Position numbers and translations under genes: made by a program | The notes under the pieces: generated by a model | Told to the model about the DNA's origin: nothing | What the model saw: the letters and a program-made list of their open reading frames with translations, nothing else | The model's database searches: none | Shown: piece by piece, positions 10,557 to 19,566 of the stretch | Position numbering within the stretch: position 1 is the first letter of the stretch | How the letters are laid out: each line of letters starts with the position of its first letter | DNA from: Betaproteobacteria bacterium | GTDB lineage: Bacteria; Pseudomonadota; Gammaproteobacteria; Burkholderiales; Rhodocyclaceae | NCBI GenBank assembly: GCA_016709965.1 | Contig: JADJLT010000001.1 | Span: forward strand, 1,943,001-2,007,000 | Direction of reading: 5' to 3' | DNA length: 64,000 nt

Positions 10557-11025
10557 ACTGCGGCAGGCCGCCGGCAGCCAGCGTGCGGATGATGCGCACG
10601 CAATCGACGTCGGACTGGTGGTAGGCCGACTTCACGTATTCAATATAGGCCCGCTCTTCCGAGTTCGGGTTGGTCGCCAGCGTCGTCTGATAAGCGAAGC
10701 GCAGGAACAGGAAGGTGGGTTCCGGCTCTTCGATGCTGATATGCAGGCTGCCGCCGGGATGGGTTTCGGAAGGCTGGATGTCGAAACGTACCGAGGTCAT
10801 GTCGGCCAGCGTGACGCGATCCTGAATCACTGCCGGGCCGAAATCGAGTTCGCGCAGTAGCGTGTCGGCCTCCCGTTCAAGGATGGTGCAGGATTCCAGT
10901 CCGGGCAAGAAAGGGATAGGGTTTTCGACGCGATGGAGCAGCCCTTGCCACAGTTGATCGCGGGTCAGAGTGTCGATCAACGGGTTTTCCGGGTCGTTGA
11001 TCTGGATAAGATGTTCGAATTTCAT
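10555..11025 (-). CDS. AtaL-like SRPBCC family protein (DUF1857)
   Basis: A 156-residue protein starting MKFEHLIQINDPENP. The pattern of a short N-terminal strand, a helix containing LTRDQLWQGLLHRVENP, then strands (CTILEREADTLLRELDFG) fits the DUF1857/AtaL-like branch of the START/SRPBCC fold. This fold usually forms a hydrophobic ligand pocket; the ligand here is unknown. I chose the ATG at 11025 because an upstream ATG at 11055 would overlap the divergent rsuA start. Only 24 bases separate the two divergent start codons. Confidence 0.8.
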   Translation of the reverse strand: MKFEHLIQINDPENPLIDTLTRDQLWQGLLHRVENPIPFLPGLESCTILEREADTLLRELDFGPAVIQDRVTLADMTSVRFDIQPSETHPGGSLHISIEEPEPTFLFLRFAYQTTLATNPNSEERAYIEYVKSAYHQSDVDCVRIIRTLAAGGLPQ

Positions 11026-11049
11026 AGGCCCAATGTTAACATCCCTCCC

Positions 11050-11757
11050 ATGCAACTAGAACGTATCCTCCAAAAACACGGTTTCGGTTCCCGCAGGGAA
11101 TGTCGAGGCCTTATCCGCCGCCATCGTGTCGCGATCAATGGCCAGGTTTGCGACGATCCTTTCGTCGAACTCGACACCAACGGCCTCGTTTTCACTGTCG
11201 ATGGCATCGATTGGCCTTACGCCGAATTCGCTACGCTGATGCTCAACAAGCCGGTGGGCTATGAGTGCTCACGCAAGCCGAAGCATCACGCTGGCGTTCT
11301 TGAATTGCTGCCGGTGTCCTTGCGTGAACGGGACGTGCAGCCGATTGGTCGCCTCGACGAGGACACTACCGGACTGTTGTTGATTACCGATGACGGGCAA
11401 CTGAATCATGTATTGTCCTCGGGCAAGCGCAAGGTGCCGAAAGTCTATCTGGCAACGACCAAGCATCCACTCGATCAGGCGCAAATCGACCAGTTGCTGG
11501 CTGGTGTTCTGCTTGCCGACGAATACGAACCGATTGCGGCGGCGGGTGCTGAAATCGTTGGCGAAAAGCTGCTTCGCCTGACGCTGACCGAGGGCAAATA
11601 TCATCAGGTCAAGCGTATGGTCGCTGCGGTGAGCAATCGCGTTGAAGCATTGCACCGTGAGTCGGTTGGCGAATTGACTTTGCCGCCGGATCTGAAGCCG
11701 GGCGAGTGGCGCTGGCTTACCGCGGTCGACCTGAAAAAACTGGGATATTCGAAATGA
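11050..11757 (+). CDS. rsuA: 16S rRNA pseudouridine synthase RsuA-type
   Basis: A 235-residue pseudouridine synthase. The N-terminal S4-like RNA-binding region is MQLERILQKHGFGSRRECR. The catalytic motif GRLDEDTTGLLLITDDG contains the active-site Asp, and the later EGKYHQVKRM motif is typical of the RsuA/RluB/E/F family. Conversion of 16S rRNA U516 is the likely reaction, but RluE-like activity is not excluded. The ATG at 11050 starts the S4 domain; longer in-frame extension would run into the divergent gene. The stop overlaps the ATG of oxyR by four bases (ATGA), so translation of oxyR is probably coupled. Confidence 0.88.
   Translation: MQLERILQKHGFGSRRECRGLIRRHRVAINGQVCDDPFVELDTNGLVFTVDGIDWPYAEFATLMLNKPVGYECSRKPKHHAGVLELLPVSLRERDVQPIGRLDEDTTGLLLITDDGQLNHVLSSGKRKVPKVYLATTKHPLDQAQIDQLLAGVLLADEYEPIAAAGAEIVGEKLLRLTLTEGKYHQVKRMVAAVSNRVEALHRESVGELTLPPDLKPGEWRWLTAVDLKKLGYSK
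11721..11739 (-). repeat. Dispersed motif copy 3, variant
   Basis: On the minus strand: six T, then CAGGTCGACCGCG, inside the end of rsuA. It keeps the T-tract and GGTCGACCG core but has CA in place of CC. Confidence 0.4.
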
Positions 11758-12668
11758 CCCTGACCGAAATGCGCTACGTGGTGGCTCTGGCCCGTGAGCG
11801 GCATTTCGGCAAGGCGGCGGAGGCTTGCCACGTCAGCCAGCCGACGCTATCCGTTGCCTTGAAAAAGGTTGAAGGCCAAATTGGCGTGCCGCTCTTTGAG
11901 CGCGGTGCCAGTGACGTCCGCATCACGCCGCTGGGCGAGCGCATCGTCGCGCAGGCGAGGCGGGTGCTGGAAGAGGCGGTCAAGCTGGAAGAAATCGCCG
12001 AGGCCACCGGCGACCCAATGAGCGGCCAGCTTCGCGTCGGCATCATCTACACCATCGCGCCCTACCTGTTGCCGCAATTGATCCCGGCCCTCAACCGCGA
12101 GGCGCCGAAGATGCCGCTCTTCCTCAAGGAAGATTTCACGGCCAACCTGACCCCCGCGCTGAAAGCCGGTGAGTTGGACGTTATCGTCATCGCGCTTCCC
12201 TTCGATGAACCTGGCCTGGTTGCCCAGCCGGTCTATAACGAGCCTTTCCGCGTAGTTGTCCCGGCCAGCCATGAATGGGCTTCACGCGCTGACGTTAGCG
12301 GCGACGAGCTGGACGGCCAGAATCTGCTTCTGCTCGGCCAAGGCAACTGCTTCCGCGATCAGGTGCTCGAATCCTGCCCCCGTCTCACGGCGCCGGATGC
12401 GCTGGAGCATTCGCTGGAGGGCAGTTCGCTGGAAACCATCCGTTACATGGTGGCCAGCGGTGCCGGCGTGGCGGTCATGCCGAGCACGGCCGCCGATCCG
12501 CTGGTGGCCAAGGAGCCGATGGTCAGGGTGCTGCCTTTTGCCGGCACCCAGCCCAAACGTACCGTCGGCCTGGTCTGGCGCGTCACCTTCCCGCGGCCGC
12601 AGGCGATTGATGCGGTGCGGGCAGCCTTGCTGTCCTGCGAGTTGCCGGGGGCTTCGGCGGTTCGTTGA
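11754..12668 (+). CDS. oxyR: Peroxide-sensing LysR-type regulator OxyR
   Basis: A 304-residue LysR-family protein. The N-terminal winged helix-turn-helix (about residues 1-60) includes RHFGKAAEACHVSQPTLSVALKKVE. In the effector domain the motif CFRDQVLESC puts cysteines at residues 199 and 208, exactly the numbering of the redox pair of E. coli OxyR. Oxidation to a disulfide would activate peroxide-defence genes. It overlaps rsuA by four bases, and no peroxide-defence enzyme lies next to it here. A parS-like site begins two bases after the stop codon. Confidence 0.93.
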   Translation: MTLTEMRYVVALARERHFGKAAEACHVSQPTLSVALKKVEGQIGVPLFERGASDVRITPLGERIVAQARRVLEEAVKLEEIAEATGDPMSGQLRVGIIYTIAPYLLPQLIPALNREAPKMPLFLKEDFTANLTPALKAGELDVIVIALPFDEPGLVAQPVYNEPFRVVVPASHEWASRADVSGDELDGQNLLLLGQGNCFRDQVLESCPRLTAPDALEHSLEGSSLETIRYMVASGAGVAVMPSTAADPLVAKEPMVRVLPFAGTQPKRTVGLVWRVTFPRPQAIDAVRAALLSCELPGASAVR

Positions 12669-12669
12669 G

Positions 12670-12683
12670 GTTTCACGTGGAAC
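12670..12683. other. parS-like ParB binding site
   Basis: GTTTCACGTGGAAC matches the 14-base parS core GTTNCACGTGNAAC. It lies immediately after the oxyR stop. The reverse complement of this exact 14-mer occurs at 34408-34421. Confidence 0.65.
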
Positions 12684-12831
12684 GGTTTGATCGGATTCCG
12701 TACAGTCAATCCGATCCGGGCACACGGGTTTGGGCGTCCCGCCTTCAGTGCCTTTCATGCAGGCGATGAGATTGTTCAACTTGCTGGCCAGTTCGGCCAG
12801 AAGCAGGCCGAAAGACAAGGATTTCTTCGTT

Positions 12832-12863
12832 AAAAAGCCCGCGGAATATTCCGCGGGCTTTTT
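12832..12863. terminator. Strong bidirectional terminator between oxyR and topB
   Basis: AAAAAGCCCGCGGAAT at 12832-12847 is followed directly by its inverted copy ATTCCGCGGGCTTTTT, giving a 32-base near-perfect palindrome with A- and T-runs. It ends topB on the minus strand and probably oxyR on the plus strand. The rest of the 214-base spacer holds the parS-like site and a weak hairpin (TCGGATT/AATCCGA). Confidence 0.88.
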
Positions 12864-12882
12864 GCTGACTAGCCAGGGTGAA

Positions 12883-15408
12883 TCAGGCTTCTGCGTCGGC
12901 TTTTTTCTTGGCCGGTGCCTTGGGCTTCGCCACTTTTTTCTCGAACTCGAAGCTGACCTTGCCGTCCTTGGCCATCAAATAGGCTGAGAATTTTCGGCGG
13001 GTGCGGTTGGAGACGAATTCCTTGAGCAAGTCGGTCTTGCCTTCGGCCAGCAGCTTCTTCATCTGAGCAACATCAATCGGCTGCTGCAGAATGATCTTGC
13101 CCGACCGGAAATCGCAGGTTTTGTCCGGGCCGACTGATTTCTCGCAGACGTAGGAGGTGCCGTGTTCGTAGACGTTTGCTGCGCACTTCGGGCACTGGCC
13201 CAGACTTTCCTGGGCGGAAAAATCGACCGGTTCCGCATCCGCGGCATCCGCCTTATCCTGGCCGAAGTCGAATTCTGGCTGCAAATCGTCGTTGAGCTTG
13301 ATAGCCGCCGAGAAGCTTCGGCCCATCTTGTTGCGGAAACCGGTCAACGGGCCGACTTGGCGTTCGGTCAGTAGTTGCTCGATTTCAGCCGGTTCGTATT
13401 GGCGTCCGGCGACGATTTTCCACAGCGCATAGTCGCAGGTGCCGCATTGGAATTTCTTGTAGGTTTCGCGAATCTGGCCGCCGCACTTGGGGCAGGGCGT
13501 GGTCAGCACGCCGAAGTCACCGGGGATGGTGTCGGCTTCGTAGTGCTTGGCGCGTTCGACCATGTGGCGCGTCATTTCGGCGATTTCACGCATGAATTCC
13601 TCGCGTGTGAATTCGCCCTTTTCGATGCGGCCGAGCTTCCATTCCCAGTCGCCGGTCAGTTCTGGCTGGGTCAGCTCCTTGATGCCGAGGCCGTTGAGCA
13701 GGGTCATCAGCGAGAAGGCTTTGGCGGTCGGGATCAGTTCGCGGCCTTCGCGGTGCATGTATTGCTCGCCGATCAGGTTTTCGATGATCTGGGCGCGTGT
13801 TGCTGGCGTGCCGAGTCCGCGGCCGGCCATGGCGGCCTTCAGTTCCTCGTCGTCGACCATCTTGCCGGCGCCTTCCATGGCGGAGAGCAGGGTGGCTTCC
13901 GAGTAGCGCGGCGGTGGCTTGGTGGCGTTGGGCTTGACGGTGACTTCTTCGGCTTTGACCTTTTCCTTGGCGTCGACCGCAACCAGGTTGCCCTCGTCGC
14001 CATCCTGAGCTTCTTTGCCATGAACGGCCAGCCAGCCCGGATTGACCAAGACCTTGCCCTCGGTCTTGAAGGGGTGACCTTCGACGCGGGTGATCCGGGT
14101 CGTCACCATGTATTCGGCGGCCGGGAAGAAGACGGACAGGAAGCGCTTGACGACGAAGTCGTACAGCTTCTGTTCCAGCTCGTTCAGGCTTTTCGGGGCC
14201 TGCGGCGTCGGAATGATGGCGAAGTGATCGCTGATCTTGGCGTTATTGAAGATGCGTTTGTTCGGCAGCACCCAGTTGCGCGCCAGGATCTGGTGGGCAA
14301 ACGGGGAATAGCGGGCGAGCAGCACCTCGTCGTGGCCCTTGCCGGCACCTTCGCCGGTCAGCACCGTCAGTGTTTCCTTGACGGTGGGCAGATAGTCTTC
14401 CGGCAGGCAGCGCGAGTCGGTCCGCGGGTAGGTCAGAACCTTGTGTTTTTCGTACAGGGCCTGGGCCAGTGACAGCGTGGTCTTGGCCGAGAAGCCGAAG
14501 CGGCTGTTGGCTTCGCGCTGCAGGGTGGTCAAATCGAAGAGGGCTGGTGACAGGCGGGTTTCCGGCTTGGCCTCTTCGGTCACTTCGCCGGGCTTGCCCA
14601 GCGTGGCGGCGCGGATGGCGTCAGCCTTGTTCTGTTCCCAGAGGCGGTCGGCCCGGGCGTGTTCGTCTTCGTTCTTGCCCTTGAAGCTTTCGTCGAACCA
14701 CTTGCCTTTGTAGCTGCCGGCCTTGGCGGTGAAGTCGGCTTCAACTTCCCAGTAATCACGCGACTTGAATTCGCGAATACGCTTTTCGCGCTCGACGACG
14801 ATGGCCAAAGTGGGTGTCTGGACGCGGCCGACGGTGGTCAGGTGGAAACCGCCGGTCTTGGAATTGAAGGCGGTCATCGCCCGCGTGCCGTTGATGCCGA
14901 CCAGCCAGTCGGATTCGGAGCGGCAGACGGCAGCATCGCCGAGGCCTTGCATTTCGTTGCCGTTGCGCAGACGAGAGAAGCCGTCGCGGATGGCGCCCTG
15001 CGTCATCGACTGCAGCCACAGGCGCTGCACCGGCTTGCCGGACTTGGTGTGCTGGGCGATGTAATTGAAGATCAATTCGCCTTCGCGCCCCGCGTCACAG
15101 GCGTTGATCAGCGCGCTGACATCCTTGCGCTTGATCAGTTTAGCCAGCACCTTGAGGCGGGATTCCGTCTTCTCGATGGGCTTCAGCGCGAAGTGCGGCG
15201 GGATGACCGGCAGGTGGGCAAATGACCATTTTCCGCGCTTGACTTCGAACTCTTCGGGGCAGGCCAGTTCGAGCAGGTGGCCGACGGCTGACGAAATGAC
15301 GTGGGTGTCACTTTCGAAGTAGTCGTCGTGCTTGGTGAATCCTCCCAGCGCCTTGGCGATGTCGGCAGCGACGGAAGGTTTCTCGGCAATAATCAGCTTT
15401 TTGGTCAT
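12883..15408 (-). CDS. topB: DNA topoisomerase III
   Basis: An 841-residue type IA topoisomerase that passes single strands and helps decatenate DNA. The Toprim domain starts MTKKLIIAEKPSVAADIAKA and contains NACDAGREGELIF with the metal-binding acidic residues. The catalytic tyrosine is in VLTYPRTDSRCLP. The C-terminus has two zinc-ribbon-like modules (CPKCGGQIRETYKKFQCGTC and CPKCAANVYEHG...C), a segment matching the family C-terminal repeat, and a Lys/Ala-rich tail. The ATG at 15408 is chosen because it begins the conserved Toprim strand. It follows dprA with a 75-base spacer holding the inverted repeats CGGCTT/AAGCCG and GGGCA/TGCCC. Confidence 0.95.
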   Translation of the reverse strand: MTKKLIIAEKPSVAADIAKALGGFTKHDDYFESDTHVISSAVGHLLELACPEEFEVKRGKWSFAHLPVIPPHFALKPIEKTESRLKVLAKLIKRKDVSALINACDAGREGELIFNYIAQHTKSGKPVQRLWLQSMTQGAIRDGFSRLRNGNEMQGLGDAAVCRSESDWLVGINGTRAMTAFNSKTGGFHLTTVGRVQTPTLAIVVEREKRIREFKSRDYWEVEADFTAKAGSYKGKWFDESFKGKNEDEHARADRLWEQNKADAIRAATLGKPGEVTEEAKPETRLSPALFDLTTLQREANSRFGFSAKTTLSLAQALYEKHKVLTYPRTDSRCLPEDYLPTVKETLTVLTGEGAGKGHDEVLLARYSPFAHQILARNWVLPNKRIFNNAKISDHFAIIPTPQAPKSLNELEQKLYDFVVKRFLSVFFPAAEYMVTTRITRVEGHPFKTEGKVLVNPGWLAVHGKEAQDGDEGNLVAVDAKEKVKAEEVTVKPNATKPPPRYSEATLLSAMEGAGKMVDDEELKAAMAGRGLGTPATRAQIIENLIGEQYMHREGRELIPTAKAFSLMTLLNGLGIKELTQPELTGDWEWKLGRIEKGEFTREEFMREIAEMTRHMVERAKHYEADTIPGDFGVLTTPCPKCGGQIRETYKKFQCGTCDYALWKIVAGRQYEPAEIEQLLTERQVGPLTGFRNKMGRSFSAAIKLNDDLQPEFDFGQDKADAADAEPVDFSAQESLGQCPKCAANVYEHGTSYVCEKSVGPDKTCDFRSGKIILQQPIDVAQMKKLLAEGKTDLLKEFVSNRTRRKFSAYLMAKDGKVSFEFEKKVAKPKAPAKKKADAEA

Positions 15409-15483
15409 GTTTGGGCCTGTGAAGTCCGGGGCATGATAAGTGCCCGGTGAGCGGCTTGGCAAGCCGTCTCTATATATAGGGGC

Positions 15484-16560
15484 TTAGCTCAGGCGCTGGT
15501 ATCGGTTGCCGGGCAGCGTGGCAATTTGGCCGGACAGTTCCAGCATCAGCAGTTCCGGAAGTAACTGGTCGGCGCTTTGACCGGTGTACTCGACGAGATC
15601 GTCCAGGCTGCATGGCGCATGGCCAAGGGCGGTGAGTACAGGGTCTTCGAGGTTTTGCGATATTTCTTCGGCAGGTTTTGTCAAAGTGTCAAAATTGCCC
15701 AACTCTTCCAGCACATCGTTGGCTGTCTCCACCAGTTTCGCGCCTTGCTTGATCAGCTTGTGGCAACCTCGCGCAACAGGCGAATGAATCGAGCCGGGAA
15801 TGGCAAAGACCTCTCGTCCTTGTTCGCCAGCGAGTCGTGCGGTGATCAGGGAACCGCTTTCGGGTGCCGCTTCGACTACCAGAACGCCGCGCGACAGCCC
15901 GGAAATGATGCGGTTACGCCGCGGAAAATTGGCAGCGATGGAGGGGGTGCCGAGCGGGAACTCGGAAATAACGGCGCCTCTTTCGACGATCGCCAACGCC
16001 AGTTCCTTGTTGCGGGCCGGGTAGATGCGGTCGGAGCCGGTACCAATGACGGCGATGGTATCGCCACCACCCGCCAATGCGCCACGGTGGGCCGCTGCAT
16101 CGATACCCAATGCGAGGCCGCTGATGATGCACAGACCTTTGTTGGCGAGGGCCTTGGCAAAATTTTCTGCAGTCTGCAGACCTTGGGGGGTCGCATTGCG
16201 GCTACCGACCATGGCCAGCCCGCGCTTCCGCAGCAGGTCAACGTTGCCACGTACATAAAGCAGCGTGGGTGGGTCGGCGATTTCAAGCAGCGCTTGGGGG
16301 TAGGCGGCGTCGGCCAGCGTCACGATGTACTGCCCAGGCTGGGCAGCCCATTCAATGCTACGGTCAACTGCCTCCGATGGGTCAAAATCGAAAAGCAGGT
16401 CGGCCCGGTCGCCAATGACGGCTCGGGTCGCAAGCCTCCCGGCAGCAAAGATGGCTTCGGGTAAACCGAAAGCGGCGAGAAGCTTTCTTTGCGACTCGCC
16501 GCCGATTCCGGGAATAAGCGTCAGCCGCAGCCAAGCGGCCAAACTTTCACTAATGATCAC
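15484..16560 (-). CDS. dprA: DNA processing protein DprA
   Basis: A 358-residue protein of natural transformation: it binds incoming single-stranded DNA and loads RecA. A N-terminal helical SAM-like region precedes a Rossmann-like core with the markers AMVGSRNATPQGL, ISGLALGIDAAAHRGAL, VIGTGSDRIYPARNKEL, SEFPLGT and FPRRNRIISGLS. A C-terminal winged-helix-like region follows. The start is GTG at 16560, overlapping the LysM gene stop in a GTGA arrangement, so it is translationally coupled. Presence of dprA does not prove competence, but it bears on the uptake-signal hypothesis for the dispersed motif. Confidence 0.94.
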   Translation of the reverse strand: MIISESLAAWLRLTLIPGIGGESQRKLLAAFGLPEAIFAAGRLATRAVIGDRADLLFDFDPSEAVDRSIEWAAQPGQYIVTLADAAYPQALLEIADPPTLLYVRGNVDLLRKRGLAMVGSRNATPQGLQTAENFAKALANKGLCIISGLALGIDAAAHRGALAGGGDTIAVIGTGSDRIYPARNKELALAIVERGAVISEFPLGTPSIAANFPRRNRIISGLSRGVLVVEAAPESGSLITARLAGEQGREVFAIPGSIHSPVARGCHKLIKQGAKLVETANDVLEELGNFDTLTKPAEEISQNLEDPVLTALGHAPCSLDDLVEYTGQSADQLLPELLMLELSGQIATLPGNRYQRLS

Positions 16561-17597
16561 GGGTTGCGGGCTGCATCCCCGACGATGACTGATTTTGAGG
16601 ACTCAACGACCAACGCGTAGGCGACCCGGTCAAAGACACGGAAGACGAAAGCCAAACCGTAGCGTTCTTCCGGGATTGGCGTTTCGGTGCGTCGACCGTC
16701 ATCGTCGACGTTGAGCGAGACGCGCTTGCGGAAGAGGGCGACGACGTGACCGATTTCTAACCCGTCGTTCTTGCCGCGAGTCAGCGAGATGACGGAATTG
16801 GTGCCACCTTCCTGAACGCCGCCGTAGATCGACATGACACGGGCAGCAACTTCCTGTTCCGGCCGGTGCGGTGCGTAAGCAATGATCTCTGGTGGTGGTG
16901 CGGGTATCAGGCGGTCACCGCGAGCCATTTCTTCTTTGGCCAGCGTAACGCGCAGGGAGGCAGGCTCACCAGGCTTGACCAGTTTGGCGTTGCCGAGGAA
17001 GTAGGCTTCATAGGCCATGATTTCGCCGGTTTCGGGGTTTTTAAGCGGTTTGCCTTTACGGTAAACATGCCATTTCTCGATGCTCGCATCGGGAATGCCA
17101 CTAGCGTAAAACGAATCGCCACTACCGAGCAGCATTCGATCTTCCTGAGCAGCTACGATGCGTGCGCCTCGTGCTTCAGACTCCTTATCAGTGGCTTCGA
17201 CAATCAGAGGCTGAGAAATGAACGGCTCGATGATGTCGGGACGAATGCTCGGGATAACTTGTTCAATCGGCGTGCTGTGCACCATGGGCTGCATTTTGCC
17301 GTCCTGCCCGGTCACCCGCTTGGCCTTTTTCAGGCGGGGTGAACCGCTCGACATGTCGAGCAGAATGATGTCGCCAGGGTAAATCCAGTGTGGATTCTTG
17401 ATTTCTTCCTTGTTCATCTGCCAGATTTCTGGCCAACGCCAAGGTTGCTTGAGGAATTTGCCTGAAATCGCCCAAAGTGTGTCGCCTTTGACGACGATAT
17501 GGCGGTCAGGGGGATTGTCGACGAGCGTTAGCGGCTCGGCGGCCGATGCGCAGACGGCCGTTACGGCCAGGATGAGCGCGGATATAATGCGAACCAT
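16557..17597 (-). CDS. LysM peptidoglycan-binding protein, secreted
   Basis: A 346-residue protein with a signal peptide (MVRIISALILAVTAVCASAAEP). A single LysM domain follows at about residues 32-85 (HIVVKGDTLWAISGKFLKQPWRW...GDIILLD). The remainder (about 90-346) has no enzyme signature and is typical of the LysM proteins found upstream of dprA in betaproteobacteria. It should bind cell-wall glycan in the periplasm; its exact role is unknown. The start at 17597 is chosen because it begins the signal peptide. It is divergent from def and overlaps dprA by four bases. Confidence 0.9.
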   Translation of the reverse strand: MVRIISALILAVTAVCASAAEPLTLVDNPPDRHIVVKGDTLWAISGKFLKQPWRWPEIWQMNKEEIKNPHWIYPGDIILLDMSSGSPRLKKAKRVTGQDGKMQPMVHSTPIEQVIPSIRPDIIEPFISQPLIVEATDKESEARGARIVAAQEDRMLLGSGDSFYASGIPDASIEKWHVYRKGKPLKNPETGEIMAYEAYFLGNAKLVKPGEPASLRVTLAKEEMARGDRLIPAPPPEIIAYAPHRPEQEVAARVMSIYGGVQEGGTNSVISLTRGKNDGLEIGHVVALFRKRVSLNVDDDGRRTETPIPEERYGLAFVFRVFDRVAYALVVESSKSVIVGDAARNP

Positions 17598-17741
17598 AGT
17601 CGTAGCCTCACGTGCCGGTGGAACGCAATACCGTTGTCGCGGTCTCAATAGCGCCAATCAATTTGCGTCCATAATCGCGGAAATTGCTTTAGATTCTGCA
17701 CGTAATAACCTAATCGAGCAAGCTTTTATTCCTATTTCAAT

Positions 17742-18245
17742 ATGTCTCTTCTACCCATTTTACGTTTCCCCGATCCGCGCCTGAAAAAGGTGGCGGCGCC
17801 CGTCGCAAAAATCGATGAAGGCACCCGAAAGCTGGTCGCCGACATGGCTGAAACGATGTATGAAGCCCCCGGTATTGGCCTCGCTGCAACTCAGGTTGAT
17901 GTCCACCAGCGTATCGTCGTCATTGATGTATCCGAAGACAAGTCAGAATTGCACGTATTCATCAATCCGATCCTCGGCCAAAGTGAGGGTTTGCAGGTTG
18001 GCGAGGAAGGTTGTCTATCGGTGCCCGGTATTTACGACAAGGTCGAACGTGCCGAGCGGGTTAGCGTCAGCTATCAGGATCTTGACGGTCAGCAGCACAC
18101 CATGGAAACAGAAGGTTTGTTGGCTGTGTGTATCCAGCACGAAATTGACCATTTGAACGGTACCGTTTTCGTCGATCACCTGTCCTTGCTCAAGCAGGCA
18201 CGGATCAAGAACAAGCTGGTGAAACAGGCGCGCGTCACGGCATGA
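17742..18245 (+). CDS. def: Peptide deformylase
   Basis: A 167-residue metallohydrolase that removes the formyl group from nascent proteins. All three family motifs are present: GIGLAATQ, EGCLSVPG (metal-binding Cys) and QHEIDHLNG (HExxH metal site). It is divergent from the LysM gene across a 144-base spacer. No clear Shine-Dalgarno sequence precedes the ATG (upstream bases are U- and A-rich), suggesting a leaderless or unusual initiation site. Its stop overlaps the fmt start by four bases (ATGA), the classic def-fmt coupling. Confidence 0.97.
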   Translation: MSLLPILRFPDPRLKKVAAPVAKIDEGTRKLVADMAETMYEAPGIGLAATQVDVHQRIVVIDVSEDKSELHVFINPILGQSEGLQVGEEGCLSVPGIYDKVERAERVSVSYQDLDGQQHTMETEGLLAVCIQHEIDHLNGTVFVDHLSLLKQARIKNKLVKQARVTA

Positions 18246-19165
18246 GACTGATATTCGCCGGAACGCCGGAGTTTGCTGCACAGGCCTTGCAGGCGATTGT
18301 TGTTGCTGGCCATGATGTGGCGCTGGTCCTGACGCAGCCGGATCGTCCGGCCGGGCGAGGTATGACGCTACAGCCATCGGCGGTAAAGAAGGTGGCGCTC
18401 GAACACGGTATCGAGGTGTTTCAGCCATTGACGCTCAAGGATACTGAAGCGCAAGCGAAGATTGCGGCGATTGGTGCCGAGGTGATGGTCGTCGCGGCCT
18501 ATGGCCTGATCCTGCCGCAGGCAGTGCTCGACATGCCGCGCTTCGGTTGCATCAATATTCATGGCTCGCTGCTACCGCGCTGGCGCGGGGCGGCGCCAAT
18601 CCAGCGTGCCTTGCTGGCCGGCGACACCAAAACCGGCGTCTGCATCATGCAGATGGAAGCCGGGCTGGATACCGGCCCGGTGTTGTTACGGGGTGCTTTT
18701 GCCATTGAAGCTACCGATACGACCGCAACGCTGCATGATCGGCTGGCCGGATTGGGGGCCAGACTGATTGTCGAGGCACTCGGCAAGCTGCCGTTGCCAA
18801 CCGAGCCTCAACCGACCGAAGGCATCACTTATGCGCACAAGATTGAGAAGGCCGAGGCGTTGATTGACTGGACGAAGAGCGCGGCCGAACTGGATCGCCA
18901 TATTCGTGCTTTCAACCCCTTTCCCGGTGCTCAGGCAGTGTTGGGGGGGCAGACGGTCAAATTTTGGCAAGCCGCGCCGGTTGACCTAAATGGTGAATTT
19001 GGCACTGTTTTGGCGGTTGACCGTAGCAGTGTCGTAATTGCCTGCGGTGACGGTGCGTTGGCCGTGACCGAGTTGCAAAAAGCGGGCGGCAAGCGTTTGC
19101 CAGTGCAGCAGTTCCTGGCGGGACATCCGCTGAAAGTGGGCGATCGCTTCGACACACTGGCCTGA
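18242..19165 (+). CDS. fmt: Methionyl-tRNA formyltransferase
   Basis: A 307-residue enzyme that formylates initiator Met-tRNA using 10-formyltetrahydrofolate. The N-terminus MRLIFAGTPEFAAQAL, the loop RPAGRGMTLQPSAVKK and the active-site stretch INIHGSLLPRWRGAAPIQRA are diagnostic. A C-terminal OB-like tRNA-binding domain begins near residue 205. It is coupled to def. Its stop codon abuts the stop codon of the convergent RHH gene inside the palindrome GGCCTGATCAGGCC. Confidence 0.97.
   Translation: MRLIFAGTPEFAAQALQAIVVAGHDVALVLTQPDRPAGRGMTLQPSAVKKVALEHGIEVFQPLTLKDTEAQAKIAAIGAEVMVVAAYGLILPQAVLDMPRFGCINIHGSLLPRWRGAAPIQRALLAGDTKTGVCIMQMEAGLDTGPVLLRGAFAIEATDTTATLHDRLAGLGARLIVEALGKLPLPTEPQPTEGITYAHKIEKAEALIDWTKSAAELDRHIRAFNPFPGAQAVLGGQTVKFWQAAPVDLNGEFGTVLAVDRSSVVIACGDGALAVTELQKAGGKRLPVQQFLAGHPLKVGDRFDTLA
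19007..19026 (+). repeat. Dispersed motif copy 4, variant
   Basis: GTTTTGGCGGTTGACCGTAG inside fmt keeps the CGGTTGACCGTAG core, with a shorter T-tract and GG in place of CC. Confidence 0.35.
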
Positions 19166-19516
19166 TCAGGCCACCCCAATGCTGCGGGGTGCTTCCCGGT
19201 ATACGGGGGGCAAGGTGCCGACGACTGCCAGGCTGGGTTTCTCACCTGCCATCTGGTGACGCACAGTCAGGTAGCGCAGGCAGGTGACACGCAGGAAAGA
19301 AGTGAAGTTTTCGACTTCGCCGCGGTATTGCTCTATTTCGTCGTAGAGCTTGGCGATCAATTGATTGGTCGTCATGTGCTCGTTACCCGCCAGTTCAGCG
19401 AGGATGTCCCAGAACAGGTTTTCCAGGCGGATCTTGGTCACGAAGCCATGAATCCGGATTGACCGCGCCCGCGACTCGTAGAGCATGGGGTCGGCATTGA
19501 TATAGATTTCGCACAT
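19166..19516 (-). CDS. Ribbon-helix-helix domain protein
   Basis: A 116-residue protein. The segment RSIRIHGFVTKIRLENLFWDILAELAGNEHMTTNQLIAKLYDE has the strand-helix-helix layout of the RHH_4 family of putative DNA-binding proteins. The C-terminal part (FTSFLRVTCLRYLTVRHQM) is helical. These proteins are common in alpha- and betaproteobacteria and their targets are mostly unknown. The start ATG follows an AGGAGA-type ribosome site. It is convergent with fmt with no intergenic bases. A GC-rich inverted repeat (GCGGGC/GCCCGC) lies upstream at about 19537-19561. Confidence 0.75.
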   Translation of the reverse strand: MCEIYINADPMLYESRARSIRIHGFVTKIRLENLFWDILAELAGNEHMTTNQLIAKLYDEIEQYRGEVENFTSFLRVTCLRYLTVRHQMAGEKPSLAVVGTLPPVYREAPRSIGVA

Positions 19517-19566
19517 GACATCTCCTGCTCAGAAACGCTGCGGGCGGGCCGAATGCCCGCCGCTTA

